DNA from: Conchocele bisecta
Taxonomy: Eukaryota; Mollusca; Bivalvia; Lucinida; Thyasiridae
Length of the DNA: 64,000 nt
Direction: 5' to 3'
Assembly (NCBI GenBank): GCA_029237695.1
Contig: CM055279.1
Location: 24,927,919-24,991,918 of the forward strand
Shown here: positions 1-10,807 of the stretch, piece by piece
Numbering within the stretch: position 1 is the first letter of the stretch
Layout of the letters: each line of letters opens with the position of its first letter
Program-made: the position numbers and the translations under genes
Notes under the pieces: generated by a model
Database searches by the model: none
Seen by the model: only the letters and a program-made list of their open reading frames with translations
What the model was told of the DNA's origin: nothing

Positions 1-337
1 GCGCCTCGAGTGGGTATACCCACAATCGTAGCTAACGATTGGATGCTATTTTTATTTCGGAAATGGTACCGCACAAAGCGTCATAAGCTGACAAAAATGT
101 GTGTAGACAACTACGTCGTATGCCGATAGACTGCGATAGTAGTCGCCTCCCATTTACCTTCAAACTAATTATTCACATTTGTCGTTGAATCAAATTAGTC
201 GAAGCCGACCAATGAATTAAATGAAGCTATAAGCCCCGCCTTAATGACGTAAATTCGTGTCTTCAATCAACGTTCCTTGAACGCTTTAGTTAAACAATAT
301 TAAGCGCCCAGACGTGTCTGATCAGTTGATACGCATC

Positions 338-463
338 ATGGCGTCGCGAATAACAAGCGACAATAACAAAGAAACCCCGCGGGCAAATACACACCAGGGG
401 TCATCAAACAATCGATGCGATTCAATTTTACACGACTATTTGGTGGGATTAGCGCATTTATGA
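338..463 (+). CDS. Possible short ORF or first exon, unrecognised
   Basis: An ATG in good Kozak context (atcATGG) opens a 41-codon frame beginning MASRITSDNNKETPRANT and ending at a TGA. The first 470 bases resemble no repeat elsewhere in the window and are less AT-rich than most of it, with a CRE-like TGACGTAA about 95 bases upstream of the ATG. This could be the first exon of a gene running right into the repeats and the gap, or chance. No domain is visible and I do not recognise it. Confidence 0.2.
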   Translation: MASRITSDNNKETPRANTHQGSSNNRCDSILHDYLVGLAHL

Positions 464-788
464 CATGCACTCGCCCCTAGGGTCTGAAATTCATAGTAAA
501 AAAAAAAAAAAAAAAAAAATACAGAAAATTCCAGGGCTACTTGACTTCCCCCTACGGGAAAAATAAGGCGACTTGGCCAGAAAAAAAGCGACCACTTCGC
601 CCATGTCGCCCTCAAACATGAACCCTGATAGCCCAACCACAAGCAGTCAAACTTCACCATTTTAAGCACAAGCATTGAGAGCATGAGAATGATTTTGAGA
701 ATGTACTCAGAACCTTTACAAGCATGATAACACAGTTATAGATCTATCAAAATTATTATTCAGATGTATGACCTAGGTTAAACTGACA
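464..788. other. Non-genic stretch with an A-homopolymer
   Basis: A run of about 22 A at 498-519 is followed by sequence running from a CAGGGCTAC-like motif near 530 to a GAACCCTG motif near 628. These may be the ends of a small decayed CAGGG-type element. I see no gene. Confidence 0.4.
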
Positions 789-1174
789 TAGGGCTCCAGA
801 TAAGGAATCAGTAGTAAATTGAGTATTGTCACTCCATCATTTCTGAAGCAATTAGTTATTTCAAAATTTTAATTGGGTACAATAAAATCACACTACTGTT
901 TACACATCAACAGACCGCAATTATTGATTAGTTTGCTTCTAAATGAAAACATGTCTTGGCATTTCATTAGAATTGTCTCCTTGGAGACAATTCTAATGAA
1001 ATACCAAGATGTGTTTTCATGGAAAATAAGAAAGATATGCTATATTTGTGGTCTGTTTAAAAGGTACCACAAAATTTGTATTGCTTTTTTATACTCGCTA
1101 CATCTGATTTCAATTGGGTTTTTAGCAATTTTAATTGGGTATTTAAGCAAATACGCAGCTTATCTGGAGCCCTG
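789..1174. repeat. MITE family E, copy 1 (AGGGCTCCAGATAAG termini)
   Basis: The terminal inverted repeats read GGGCTCCAGATAAGG on the left and CTTATCTGGAGCCCTG on the right. The centre is a near-perfect palindrome built on CATTTCATTAGAATTGTCTC and its complement (about 958-1012). Other copies lie at 2437-2601 (cut by the gap), 11276-11670, 18269-18659 and 52812-53212. It encodes nothing. Confidence 0.85.
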
Positions 1175-1311
1175 CAGAACATATACACTGGTCGCAAATA
1201 TTGTAAGGGTCTGTCTGTCAGCTTGCGGCCCAAACTAATTTGACACCTATAGAATCGGGTCAGTTTAAACATACAGTTTAATAGTAGTTTTAATACTCAT
1301 CAACAAAAACA

Positions 1312-1350
1312 CCCCACCTCTTGTATGGAGAGGGTGCATTTCTTCTGTGA
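1312..1350 (+). pseudogene. Truncated copy of the coding-like segment at 1840-1936
   Basis: About 37 bases starting CCACCTCTTGTATGGAGAGG recur almost unchanged at 1830-1867. Here the match stops where a family B MITE begins. The unit was therefore duplicated about 520 bases apart and this copy was broken by the MITE. Confidence 0.4.
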
Positions 1351-1562
1351 CGGGGCTTATGGGTTTTGCGACTAATGTAGATCCAGATCAGCCTGTGCAT
1401 CCACACAGTCTGATCAGGATCTGCACAGTTTGCCATTCCATCACTGAAACACCTGCCATGCATCCAACAAGCAATATATATCACTATCAGGCTAAAGGAG
1501 TGTGTTATTTGGTCAGGCGTTACACTGGTCCATAAGCCTCATTTCTCTAAGTCACAGACACA
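1345..1562. repeat. MITE family B, copy 1
   Basis: Family B has ends of the type TGTGGCTGTGACTGGAGAAA and inner inverted blocks around GATCAGGATCTGCAC. Here the ends are degraded (CTGTGACGGGGCTTATGGG on the left, CTAAGTCACAGACACA on the right). Other copies lie at 9784-10055, 13674-13909, 23615-23860, 32577-32818, 50351-50793 and 50951-51748. Confidence 0.8.
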
Positions 1563-1839
1563 TTTTCCAAAGTTCATACCCTAAATCATGTAGAATTTAG
1601 AGCTTGGAGAGAGCTCAGAAACATGACACGGTCAAGGTAACAAAGTTAAGGTCACAAAAGGGCAATCGCCCACTGAGAAAACAGACATAGGCATTAAACT
1701 AGTTGCAACATATCTGGACTATATTGCTTATAAAACTTTCTTAGCATATTTTCACCAATTCACAGTTTGATAGGCCGAGAAAAAGTACACCGGAATTGTG
1801 ACCACTATGCCTCACTTTCCAATCTATATTTCCCACCTC

Positions 1840-1936
1840 TTGTATGGAGAGGGTGCATTTCTTCTGCGGCGGGAGATGGTGGCTGTCCTCGAAGAATATT
1901 TTCACAGTCTCGGCGACGTCTCCCTGGTCCAGATCC
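1840..1936 (+). CDS. Coding-like fragment cut by the assembly gap
   Basis: One plus-strand frame reads LYGEGAFLLRREMVAVLEEY and then FHSLGDVSLVQI before the run of N. It is open, less AT-rich than its surroundings, and has the alternating hydrophobic and charged pattern of real protein. I do not recognise the family. No clear acceptor is visible directly upstream and the right half is in the gap. It could be an exon of a host gene or a transposon relic. Its partial duplication at 1312-1350 favours a mobile or duplicated origin. Confidence 0.35.
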
Positions 1937-2436
1937 NNNNNNNNNNNNNNNNNNNNNNNNNNNNNNNNNNNNNNNNNNNNNNNNNNNNNNNNNNNNNNNN
2001 NNNNNNNNNNNNNNNNNNNNNNNNNNNNNNNNNNNNNNNNNNNNNNNNNNNNNNNNNNNNNNNNNNNNNNNNNNNNNNNNNNNNNNNNNNNNNNNNNNNN
2101 NNNNNNNNNNNNNNNNNNNNNNNNNNNNNNNNNNNNNNNNNNNNNNNNNNNNNNNNNNNNNNNNNNNNNNNNNNNNNNNNNNNNNNNNNNNNNNNNNNNN
2201 NNNNNNNNNNNNNNNNNNNNNNNNNNNNNNNNNNNNNNNNNNNNNNNNNNNNNNNNNNNNNNNNNNNNNNNNNNNNNNNNNNNNNNNNNNNNNNNNNNNN
2301 NNNNNNNNNNNNNNNNNNNNNNNNNNNNNNNNNNNNNNNNNNNNNNNNNNNNNNNNNNNNNNNNNNNNNNNNNNNNNNNNNNNNNNNNNNNNNNNNNNNN
2401 NNNNNNNNNNNNNNNNNNNNNNNNNNNNNNNNNNNN
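1937..2436. other. Assembly gap (500 N)
   Basis: Exactly 500 N, the usual placeholder for a scaffold join of unknown size. It cuts a coding-like fragment on the left and a family E MITE on the right, so repeats probably broke the assembly here. Frames read through it have no meaning. Confidence 0.99.
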
Positions 2437-2601
2437 GTTTTCATGGAAAAATAAGAAAATATGCTATGTTTGTGGTCTGTTTATTGTTTTCTGTAGCATG
2501 ATAAAGATACCACACATTTTTCATTGCTTTCTGATTTCAATTGGATTTTTGGCAATTTTAATTGGGTATTTACGCAAATACGCACCTTATCTGCAGTTCT
2601 G
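2437..2601. repeat. MITE family E, partial copy 2
   Basis: The right half of family E, from the GTTTTCATGGAAAA block to a degraded end (CTTATCTGCAGTTCTG). The left half is missing in the gap. Confidence 0.8.
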
Positions 2602-2627
2602 TGAAATGAAATCAGGAGGGGAGCGAT

Positions 2628-3047
2628 TAAAGGTACATGCCCACTCGATTAAAGGTACATGCCCACTGGGTAGGCACCAGAACTGTTCTTTATAGGAAGT
2701 GTATAATATTGTGTCACTATTCCACCAGTTCTAAAAATGACGAGTGCCCGCTATACAGATATATTAAATAATCATTTAGTAATAATTATTTTACTGATAG
2801 CGACTCGCGGTGGTTTCAGGCTATTTTCATTTGCAAAAGAGTTGATATTTTTTAATTATTTAAGGAAACATGGTTATCGCCCCTGATATCAGTGTGGAAA
2901 TTTACGTCTGATATAAAATGTATAATAATGCAAATCAATATGCGTTGTAATGGTGAATGAATGGTTTACTTTGCCGGAAAATGTCTCCGATGATGTCTCT
3001 GATATAAATAACATTTTGTGCCTAATGAGTGGGCATGTACTTTTAAT
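2628..3047. repeat. MITE family A, copy 1 (TTAAAGGTACATGCCCACT termini)
   Basis: The left end carries two tandem copies of the terminal motif AAAGGTACATGCCCACT and the right end reads AGTGGGCATGTACTTTTAA. The body has the family's CCACCAGTTC block and its GATATCAGTGTGGAAATTTA block. TTAA at the ends suggests a TTAA target site (inference). Other copies lie at 4279-6464 (interrupted), 31315-31828, 32024-32476, 47926-48282 and 48961-49232. Confidence 0.85.
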
Positions 3048-3408
3048 TACGAGAGTTTCATAGACATCACTGTATGTTATGCTACCTGTAGGCACAGGTG
3101 GAAGACTCGGACCTAGGGACCCAATAAATGGCTCATTTTAAAAACATTACCCCACCCACCCATGTACATGCCTAGGCGGGCTCGACATGCGGGCCGCGGC
3201 CATCTGGTCCGTGATACAAATTTTTAAAAATAAAATGCGATATTTTCCGAAAATGACGTCGAAAGTTGATTTCACATGAGCTCTGATTTTTTGTCAATTT
3301 TCGATATAATTTATAGGATGGGATAAGGGAGGTAATAATAGAGCCGGGCTCTGTGTGGCTGTGACTAGAGAAATGGAGCTTATGGGTTATGTGACCAGCT
3401 TAGCGCCA
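3048..3408. other. Non-genic stretch
   Basis: Includes a short GC-rich patch (about 3176-3205) and a fragment resembling one end of family B (about 3355-3400). I see no gene, array or splice-bounded exon. Confidence 0.4.
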
Positions 3409-3639
3409 GGGCCCCGTTTCACGAAAATTCCTGCGACTAAAATGTTCGTAAGTGCAAAATTATGGTAGTCTGTAAATTTCACATTAACACATAATTGTTG
3501 GATTTACATTTATTGAGCATAGGCTGCATATGCAGCCTATGCTCAATAAATGTAAATCCATCAATTCAAATTTGCAGACGATTCTAAATTTGCGCTTACG
3601 AATATTTTAGTCGTAAAAAGTTTAGTGAAACGGCCCCCA
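3409..3639. repeat. MITE family H, copy 1
   Basis: Ends are of the type GGGCCGTTTCACTAAACTT, mirrored on the right. The core is a palindrome of TTTATTGAGCATAGGCTGCA and its complement (3509-3555). Other copies lie at 7044-7257 (degraded), 54528-54733, 58380-58620 and 55489-55535 (one end only). Confidence 0.85.
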
Positions 3640-3785
3640 GATCTTCCTGCGCATTCCTGCGCATTCGCGCAGTCGCGCACTGATCTGGAGCTACACTGTT
3701 CGCGAGTTAGTGAATCACCTGTCCAGGTGCTAACAAACAGTATATATATCCATATCAGACTGCAGGAACGTGCTGGAAGATCTGG

Positions 3786-4062
3786 ATCTACTGTCTGTTT
3801 CATGGAAGCTGCCCAAATTTAACGACTATATAGCCAATGCAGAAACAATATTTTTTTCGATAATATTAAATTAAAACAAAATTTAAAAATGAGCCTTCTT
3901 TTTATTTCGTGAAATTTGGTCAAATTTTTATTTGTGAAAAAAATAATTCCCCATGTTAAATCCCAATAGACACGAGTTTAACATGGGGAATTTTTTTTGA
4001 ATTTCAGAAATATTGGACCGATTTTCAAAATTTAGATTGTTTTCTTAGACCATTTCCCAGCT
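3786..4062. repeat. MITE family C, truncated copy
   Basis: The left end (CTGTCTGTTTCATGGAAGCT) and the inner AATTCCCCATGTTAAATCCC palindrome match family C. The right end is lost. Intact or near-intact copies lie at 48409-48838, 51038-51610 and 53967-54475. Confidence 0.75.
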
Positions 4063-4353
4063 GTCTAGCCAGTAAGCCACATTTTTCCAGTCGGAGCCAC
4101 ATGTTTTATGATTCTCAGGAATGTAATGTTTTGTGTTTTTCTTATGTATGCATATCTGGGGCATTTTCCATTTTTTTGGTGTAAATGTTTATCATGTTTA
4201 TTTGGAATGATTAAATACCCTTTTACATATAATGTATAGTACACAAGTGATGATTTAATATTATGTTTATTAAACATATTAAAGTACATGCCCACTCGGT
4301 AGGCACAAAATGTTCTTTATAGGAATTAAATAAGTGTATAATTGTGTCGCTAT

Positions 4354-4846
4354 TCCACCAGTTCGAGCCCCGTGCAGGCACCAGGGCGGGATCAACTGAT
4401 CCTGAGAATAGTGCTGCAGTAGCCATTGCTTGTCGTAAAAGGCGACTAAACTGGCTTAACGATTGGGTTCATACTTTCCGGAACCCACTATACCGGATTT
4501 GGCCCTCAGGTACATTTTTGGCTTTCTTGTATGTGAGAGTTGAGTCGGGCTATGCCCCATATATAAAAGTAAGATTAGCGCTAATCCTATTACTTTTAGG
4601 GGATGGGATAAATGATGCTGGTGTGGCGAGGGCCTGGCACCAGATCAGGTTGTTCTAATTTCAGGACTGAATATATATTTTGATTGTAAATATTGAGTTC
4701 TGAAGTTGGGATTTACCCCCCTTGGACAGGTGGATATGGGACTCGACCCCGTTGACCCGTCTGCGTGTAGACTCCCTGAGGCTTGTACCTCTATGTCAGA
4801 AAAGCGGACGTTAAACCCTATTCACTCACTCACTCCACCAGTTCGA
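4354..4846 (+). mobile_element. SINE-like retroposon (4367-4833) with a 13-bp target-site duplication
   Basis: A 467-bp unit is flanked by perfect 13-bp direct repeats TCCACCAGTTCGA (4354-4366 and 4834-4846). In other family A copies this site occurs once, so the empty site is known. The unit ends in a short TCAC/CACT simple-sequence tail after GGACGTTAAACCCTA, typical of short retroposons. It begins GCCCCGTGCAGGCACC, near a B-box-like GTTCGAGCCCC formed partly by the target repeat. There is no coding capacity. A related fragment in the other orientation lies at about 9345-9640. Confidence 0.75.
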
Positions 4847-4973
4847 AAAATTACGAGTGCCCGCTATACAGGTATAATCATTTAGTAATATGTATTTTAC
4901 TGATAGTGACTCGCAGTGGTATCAGGCTATTTTCATATGCAAATGAGGCATGATATTTTTTAGCTCACCTGAG

Positions 4974-6412
4974 CGAAGCTCATGTGAGCTATTGTTACCG
5001 CAGCAATGTGTCTGTCGTCGTCCGTGAACATTTTCAAACGTCTTCTCCTCGGTAACCATTGGGTCTATAGTCACCAAACTTCAACCGGATTTCGACAAAA
5101 CTTTGTAGGAATGATCGATGTACATTGCTCTTTCAAAGTTGTTAAAATGGTGACCCTGGGGTCAAAAATGGGCGTGGCCCGTGGGGTCAAATTTTATTTT
5201 TGACTGAATATGGTCATTTCATATATCAAATTGAAGGTATCAATGAGGCGATCACTCTGGTGCATTTTTTGTCGAAATCGATTGTTATGTCATCCAAGAT
5301 GGCCGCTGAAAGGTCAAAAGGTCGTTCTTTTATTAGAGATTTCAAAATTCTTCTTCAAACCTGAACTGCTTGGCCCATGGTAGCCAAACTTAAAAGTTAT
5401 GGTCCAGGGTGTAGCCTTTTCAGATTTGTTAAAATGGAGGTCATCGCTAATCCAAGATGGCCGCCGTCTAAAAATACATAAATTTCTTAAAAATCTCTTC
5501 TCATGAACCGCTTGCCGAATTTCGACGAAACTTGGTAGGAATGATTCGATGTACATTTGCTCTTTCAAAGTTGTTAAAATGGTGACCCCGGGGTCAAAAA
5601 TGGGCGTGGCCCGTGGGGTCAAATTTTATTTTTGACCAAATATGGTCATGTTATATATCAAATCGAAGGTATTAAAGAGGCGGTCACTCTGGTACATTTT
5701 TTGTCCAAATCGGATTGTTATGTCATCCAAGATGGCCGCCGAAATGTCAGAAGGTCGTTCTTTTATTAGAGATTTCAAAATTCTTCTTCACATGAACCGC
5801 TTGGCCCATGGTAGCCAAACTTAAAAGTTATGGTCCATGGGTGAAGCCTCTTCAGATTTGTTAAAATGGAGGTCATCGCTAATCCAAGATGGCCGCCATC
5901 TAAAAATAGCATAAATTCTTAAAAAATCTTCTCATGAACCGCTAGCCGGATTTCGACGAAACTTAGTAGGAATGATCGATGTACATTGCTCTTTGAAAGT
6001 TGTTAAAATGGTGACCCCAGGGTCAAAAATGGGCGTGGCCGTGGGGTCAAATTGGGGTCAAATTTTATTTTTGACTGAATATGGTCATGTCATATATCAA
6101 ATTGAAGGTATCAATGAGGCGATCACTCTGGTGCAATATTTGTCGGAATCGGATGATTATGTCATCCATGATGGCCACCAAAAGGTCCATTTATTCAAGA
6201 TTTTTAATGTCTTTTTCTCAGGAACCACATGGCCGATGCTGGGTGAAGCATTTTCAGATTTTGTAAAATGAGTCATCGCTTAATCCAAGATGACCGCCAT
6301 CTAAAAATAGCACAATTTTTTTTAAAACACATGAACTCAAGGTCACATTCTCCTCTGGTGTTCATAGAGTCAGGTGAGCGAATTAGGGCCATCATGGCCC
6401 TCTTGTTTATAA
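4974..6412. repeat. Tandem-repeat element, about three 430-bp units, AGCTCACCTGAGC type
   Basis: Starts with AGCTCACCTGAGCGAAGCTC and ends GTGAGCGAATTAGGGCCATC near 6395. Inside are about three imperfect units (roughly 5075-5510, 5510-5940, 5940-6330) sharing the block TTGTTAAAATGGTGACC and the block CATCCAAGATGGCCGCC. This arrangement recurs as a dispersed repeat in molluscan genomes (general recollection, not searched). Open frames in it follow the repeat period and are not genes. Confidence 0.8.
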
Positions 6413-6464
6413 TTATTTTTACCAATTAAATGCGTCACCTGAAAAGGCATGCACCTACCTTTAA

Positions 6465-7043
6465 CTGATATCAGAAAAGAGGCAATCATGTTAAAGCTGC
6501 ATTTCTGATCAAGTGAACTATCTGGAATTTCACACGGAAGATGTCTTGTAGATATTTAGTCAGATATTTAAAGAGGTTAAGTGATATGTTCTTCATCTAC
6601 CAAGGCTAGCCTATTTGTAGCTAGCATGATTGACCGCGTTATTTCCACAGTATTCATAGTAGCAGTACTTGGAGTTTTTATGTCTCCGACTACCGTATTT
6701 GCTGTATATTACATGTGCATGCATGTATCCATGTTGTTTTCTTTATTATATGTATAGAATACAAGCCTACATATCAGCTTGATTGTATTTTGTGGCTTAT
6801 ATTGTTCATATTGGGGTTTTCATGAACTAAATACTGTGGTCGCTATCGCTCACTCGCATTTAATACCTTAAAAATTCAATATGTAAACAACTTCTACTAA
6901 AATAATTATATGTAACCTATTCCAATGACGTATATACATATGTGGTGACTGAACAAGTATGGCTGTCACATCTATGGCCAGTGTAGTTCCTGATCTTCTG
7001 GTATATAGTCGTGCAGCCTGATAACCTTACTTTCCATGCTGGG
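6465..7043. other. Non-genic AT-rich stretch
   Basis: No repeat family, array or credible exon recognised. Confidence 0.4.
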
Positions 7044-7257
7044 GCCAGTCTCACTAAACTTTGTATGACCAAGAAGTTTGTAAGTGCCGAGTGATGGAAA
7101 TTTTCAAGTGATGGAAAGTCTTTAGTGGATGCGTTCACATGTAATGATGTAGGTGTGAAAATAGTAACGTTAGTCAACCATGTTAAGGTCGAGATGCAAA
7201 TTCATCAAAAATCTTCGTACAAACATTTTTATCATCAGAAGTTTAATGAAACAGGGG
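7044..7257. repeat. MITE family H, degraded copy
   Basis: The left end resembles CCAGTCTCACTAAACTTTG and the right end reads AGTTTAATGAAACAGGGG. The central palindrome of the family is replaced by unrelated sequence, so this is an older or divergent copy. Confidence 0.6.
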
Positions 7258-7261
7258 TGGG

Positions 7262-8625
7262 GGGGGGGGAGGTCATATACAGACAGCAATGCACGTGTAT
7301 GGGGAATTGATTGATTGGGGTTTATGTCCGATCGATAGCAAGGCCACATACAGACGGGAAAGGCAATGCACATGTAATGGGGGATTGATTGATTGGGGTT
7401 TATGTCCGTTCAATAGCAAGGCCATATACAGACAGGAATGTACCTGTATGGGGAATTGATTGATTGGGGTTTATGTCTGTTCAATAGCAAGGTCATATAC
7501 AGACAGGAATGTACCTGTATGGGGGATTGATTGATTGGGGTTTATGTCTGTTCAATAGCAAGGCCATATACAGACATAAATGTACCTGTATGGGGGATTG
7601 ATTGATTGGGGTTTATGTCCGTTCAATAGCAAGGCCATATACAGACAGGAATGTACCTGTATGGTGGATTGATTGATTGGGGTTTAAGTCTGTTCAATAG
7701 CAAGGCCATATACAGACAGGAATGTACCTGTATGGGGGATTGATTGATTGGGGTTTATGTCTGTTCAACAGCAAGGTCATATACAGACAGGAATGCACCT
7801 GTATGGGGGATTGATTGATTGGGGTGTATGTCCGTTCAACATCAAGGTCATATACAGACAGGAATGCACCAGTATGGGGGATTGATTGATTGGGGTTTAT
7901 GTCCGTCCAACAACGAGGTCATATACAGACAGGAATGCATCTGTATGGGGGATTGATTGATTGGGGTGTATGTCCATTCAACATCAAGGTCGTATACAGA
8001 CAGGAATGCACCAGTATGGATTGATTGGGGTTTATGTCCGTTCAACAGCAAGGCCATATACAGACAGGAATGTACCTGTATGGGGGATTGATTGATTGGG
8101 GTTTATGTCCGTTCAATAGCAAGGCCATATACAGACAGGAATGTACCTGTATGGGGGATTGATTGATTGGGGTTTATGTCCGTTCAACAGCAAGGCCATA
8201 TACAGACAGGAATGTACTTGTATGGGGGATTGATTGATTGGGGTTTATGTCTGTTCAACAGCAAGGTCATATACAGACAGGAATGCACCTGTATGGGGGA
8301 TTGATTGATTGGGGTGTATGTCTGTTCAACATCAAGGTCATATACAGACAGGAATGCACCAGTATGGGGGATTGATTGATTGGGGTTTATGTCCGTTCAA
8401 CAACGAGGTCATATACAGACAGGAATGCACCTGTATGGGGGGGGGGATTGATTGATTGGGGTGTATGTCCGTTCAACATCAAGGTCATATACAGACAGGA
8501 ATGCACCAGTATGGATTGATTGGGGTTTATGTCCGTTCAACAGAAAGGTCATATACAGACAGCAATGCACCTGTATTGATTGATTGATTGGGGTTTATGT
8601 CTGTTCAATAGCAAGGTAAAATGAG
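7262..8625. repeat. Minisatellite of about 72-bp units, roughly 19 copies
   Basis: The unit contains GATTGATTGATTGGGG, then TTTATGTCCGTTCAA, then CATATACAGACAGGAATG. Copies differ by single bases and small deletions; two units near 8018 and 8516 lack part of the GATT run. Read in reverse, the start of each unit is GGACATAAACCCCAATCAAT, which resembles the 3' tail of the SINE-like unit ending at 4833. The array may have grown from a retroposon tail (inference). Spacers are not unique sequence, so this is not a CRISPR array. Confidence 0.9.
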
Positions 8626-8627
8626 AC

Positions 8628-8830
8628 AAGCCAAGTGTACCTCAGAAGATGTGTGATTTTTCATGAAAAATATTTACAGAAACTGATATGGAAATTTGCC
8701 AAAATTTTCATAGCAACTGCTTTGAACATTTTCGTGAACTTTTGACGTCCTTTACAAAACTTAAAAGTAAATTTTGTAAATATTTTTCATGAGATATCAC
8801 ACATCTTGGCAACACAATGACGAAGCCTCT
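8628..8830. repeat. Foldback element related to family J
   Basis: Inverted arms of the type AGATGTGTGATTTTTCATGA (about 8648) and AAATATTTTTCATGAGATAT (about 8779) enclose a shorter core. The architecture is that of family J near 45438. Confidence 0.6.
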
Positions 8831-8910
8831 ACCCGTGGAAATGCACATGTATGGGTGGGTTCATTGGGCCTCAAGTTAGTTCATGTGATTGGGGTTTATT
8901 TTGGTTCAAT

Positions 8911-9022
8911 CTTTTGATATCAAGTTTATCAGGCAAGGCTAGGAAAAGCGTAGGAATTCCGAGGCTTGCCGAGGAATTCCTACCGTTTCTGAGCCGAGCC
9001 TGATAAACTTGATGTCAAAAGA
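8911..9022. repeat. Foldback hairpin
   Basis: CTTTTGATATCAAGTTTATC on the left pairs with GATAAACTTGATGTCAAAAG on the right. An inner pair (TAGGAATTCC / GGAATTCCTA) sits around GAGGCTTGCCGAG. Confidence 0.8.
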
Positions 9023-9074
9023 CAGTAGCCCGATATTCTATTTATCAGGTAACGTTTTATGCTCGAAAAGACCA

Positions 9075-9200
9075 CAGATGACGTCGTTATCTTTGGACAG
9101 AATGCGGACTTGTTTACGTTGCGTCAATACACTGATGTCATTCGATAACGTCACGTGACGTAATCCGACCAATGGAACGTCAGTTTTCACTTCTTTTTAA
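9075..9200. promoter_or_regulatory. Cluster of CRE-like TGACG motifs with a CCAAT box
   Basis: Within about 110 bases there are GATGACGTCG, GTCACGTGACGTAA, AACGTCAG and a CCAAT (gaccaatgg). CRE-like palindromes with CCAAT are usual in animal promoters, but no exon follows within several kb, so this may be chance or part of a repeat. A similar CRE-rich patch without CCAAT occurs near 37703-37745. Confidence 0.2.
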
Positions 9201-9344
9201 CCCGGATGCTTGTATCAGGTCAATGCCTGATACAACAATATGTTATCAGTCGTTACGTATTCGGTCAATACTGGGCATGTTACCTGAAAAAAAGATGGAT
9301 ATGCTTGAAGATTCATGAACGCATAACAAGACAATTTTGTAACC

Positions 9345-9640
9345 ACAGGCTTGTTTTTGTTTGTTGGGGTTTAACGGCCTATCAACAGCTAAGGTCATTT
9401 AAGGCCGGGTCAATGGGTTTAGTACTAAATCCCATATAATACCTGTACATGTTCATGTACAAATGGGGGGAAAATCCCAAAATCAGAACTGAATATTTAC
9501 AATAAAAAATCTATATATTCAGCCCTGAAATCAGAATAATCCTGATCTGATGCCAGGTCCTTGCCACACCAAAATCACGTGGCCCCCTCCCAAAAGCAAT
9601 AGGATCAGTAATAATCTTACAACTACCACAGGCTCGAAAA
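9345..9640 (-). mobile_element. Fragment related to the SINE-like unit at 4367-4833, reverse orientation
   Basis: Read on the minus strand, about 9480-9585 matches 4636-4710 of the plus-strand unit (the CACCAGATCAGG and TTCAGGACTGAATAT blocks). Direct flanking repeats are not evident, so it is an older or truncated copy. Confidence 0.5.
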
Positions 9641-9783
9641 CAAACAAAACACGCACACAACAATAAGTATTTTGATTGTTACTGAGCACTATATAACAAC
9701 TACATGTATAAAAGCTTGGCTCATAACATCGTACATTGTAGAATAAACTGTACAAACAATACGTTATCTTACATACATAATTA

Positions 9784-10055
9784 CATGTGGCTGCGACTGG
9801 AGAAATTGGGCTTATGGGATTTGTGACCAGTGTATCGCCTGATCAAATAGCTCACTCCTGTAGCCTGATAACAATCTATATTGCATGGTTGAAGCAATGG
9901 TCTGATAACGATGTACATGAATTTCTTGTTAGAAACACGACGAGCGTCTCATTGATGACTGTGCAGATCCTGATCAGACTGTGCGGATGCACAGGCTGAT
10001 CTGGAGCTACACTGGTTGCATATCGCAAAATATCCATTTCTCCAAATACAGCCGC
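9784..10055. repeat. MITE family B, copy 2
   Basis: Left end TGTGGCTGCGACTGGAGAAA. The right end is degraded (TTTCTCCAAATACAGCCGC). Confidence 0.8.
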
Positions 10056-10283
10056 GTAAACAAATATGGACAGCAATCTGACAAAATCAGGTGTATTGCC
10101 TTTAATAGCGAACAGTTTATGTACAGAATTACATTCAGGATAGGCAGCCTGTACGACTGTCCATTTATATAATTCAACCTGATTTTGATCAAATCACACT
10201 CGCAGTACTTTTTCATGATTCTTGCCAGCAATAGGTGTAACAAAGCAAAATTTTCAGAGCAAATGTATGTTCACATGTATCAA

Positions 10284-10745
10284 ATGTGCAAATATTAAAG
10301 TAATCCATCACGTTGTGCAGCCGATGAACATTTGGCTGTTTAACAAAAAAGTCACTCTCCCGAAAAAATAATTATTTTATGAAATTTCATCAAATATTAT
10401 TTTATTGCGAAAAAAACGATTTTCCTATGGGAATTTAACATGGGGCAAAAAGGAGGACGAGGACCAGGAGGATAAAAAAATTAAAAGTTTTGGAAATTTA
10501 CCACGAAACCTGCTTGGAAATGATGCAAATACATTTAAGAAAACAACTTAGATTTTGAAAATCGGTCCACAAATAAAAAATGATTTAAAAAAATCTATTT
10601 TATCCCCCAATTTAAATTACCATAAGAAAATCGTTTTTGTTATTGATGAAAAAGTGCTTAGGTACAATTAAATATTTTTTAGATTTAATGTGTAACACCG
10701 GTAGCCAAAAGTTCGCCGGCAGCAAAATATGGAACAGAAAGTAGT
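10284..10745. repeat. MITE family D, copy 1
   Basis: Family D pairs GCCAAAAGTTCGCCGGCAGC-type ends with a middle rich in TTTATTGCGAAAAAA and CCTATGGGAATTTAACA. Related copies lie near 36520-36770 and 51850-52370. Confidence 0.6.
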
Positions 10746-10807
10746 AATAGTGAAGGTGTGGCATGATGGAGATATGCTAGAGATTACTTCAATAAAAGCT
10801 TCAGTAA

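Larger units (their letters stand above)
4279..6464. repeat. MITE family A, copy 2, split by two later insertions
   Basis: The left end is at 4279 (TTAAAGTACATGCCCACTC) and the right end near 6464 (GCATGCACCTACCTTTAA). The body is interrupted by a SINE-like unit (4367-4833) and a tandem-repeat element (about 4974-6412). Both interruptions are therefore younger than this MITE. Confidence 0.75.

Noticed and set aside
1767..2695. Long open frames of 180-283 codons across 1767-2695 on both strands
   Set aside because: They exist only because the 500 N were read as open codons.
7262..8625. CRISPR-like regular direct repeats
   Set aside because: The whole 72-bp unit repeats with no unique spacers, and the window is eukaryotic.
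9206..9439. 77-codon plus frame after the CRE-rich patch
   Set aside because: No coding signature, and it overlaps a hairpin (GTATCAGGTCAATGCCTGATAC) and SINE-like sequence.
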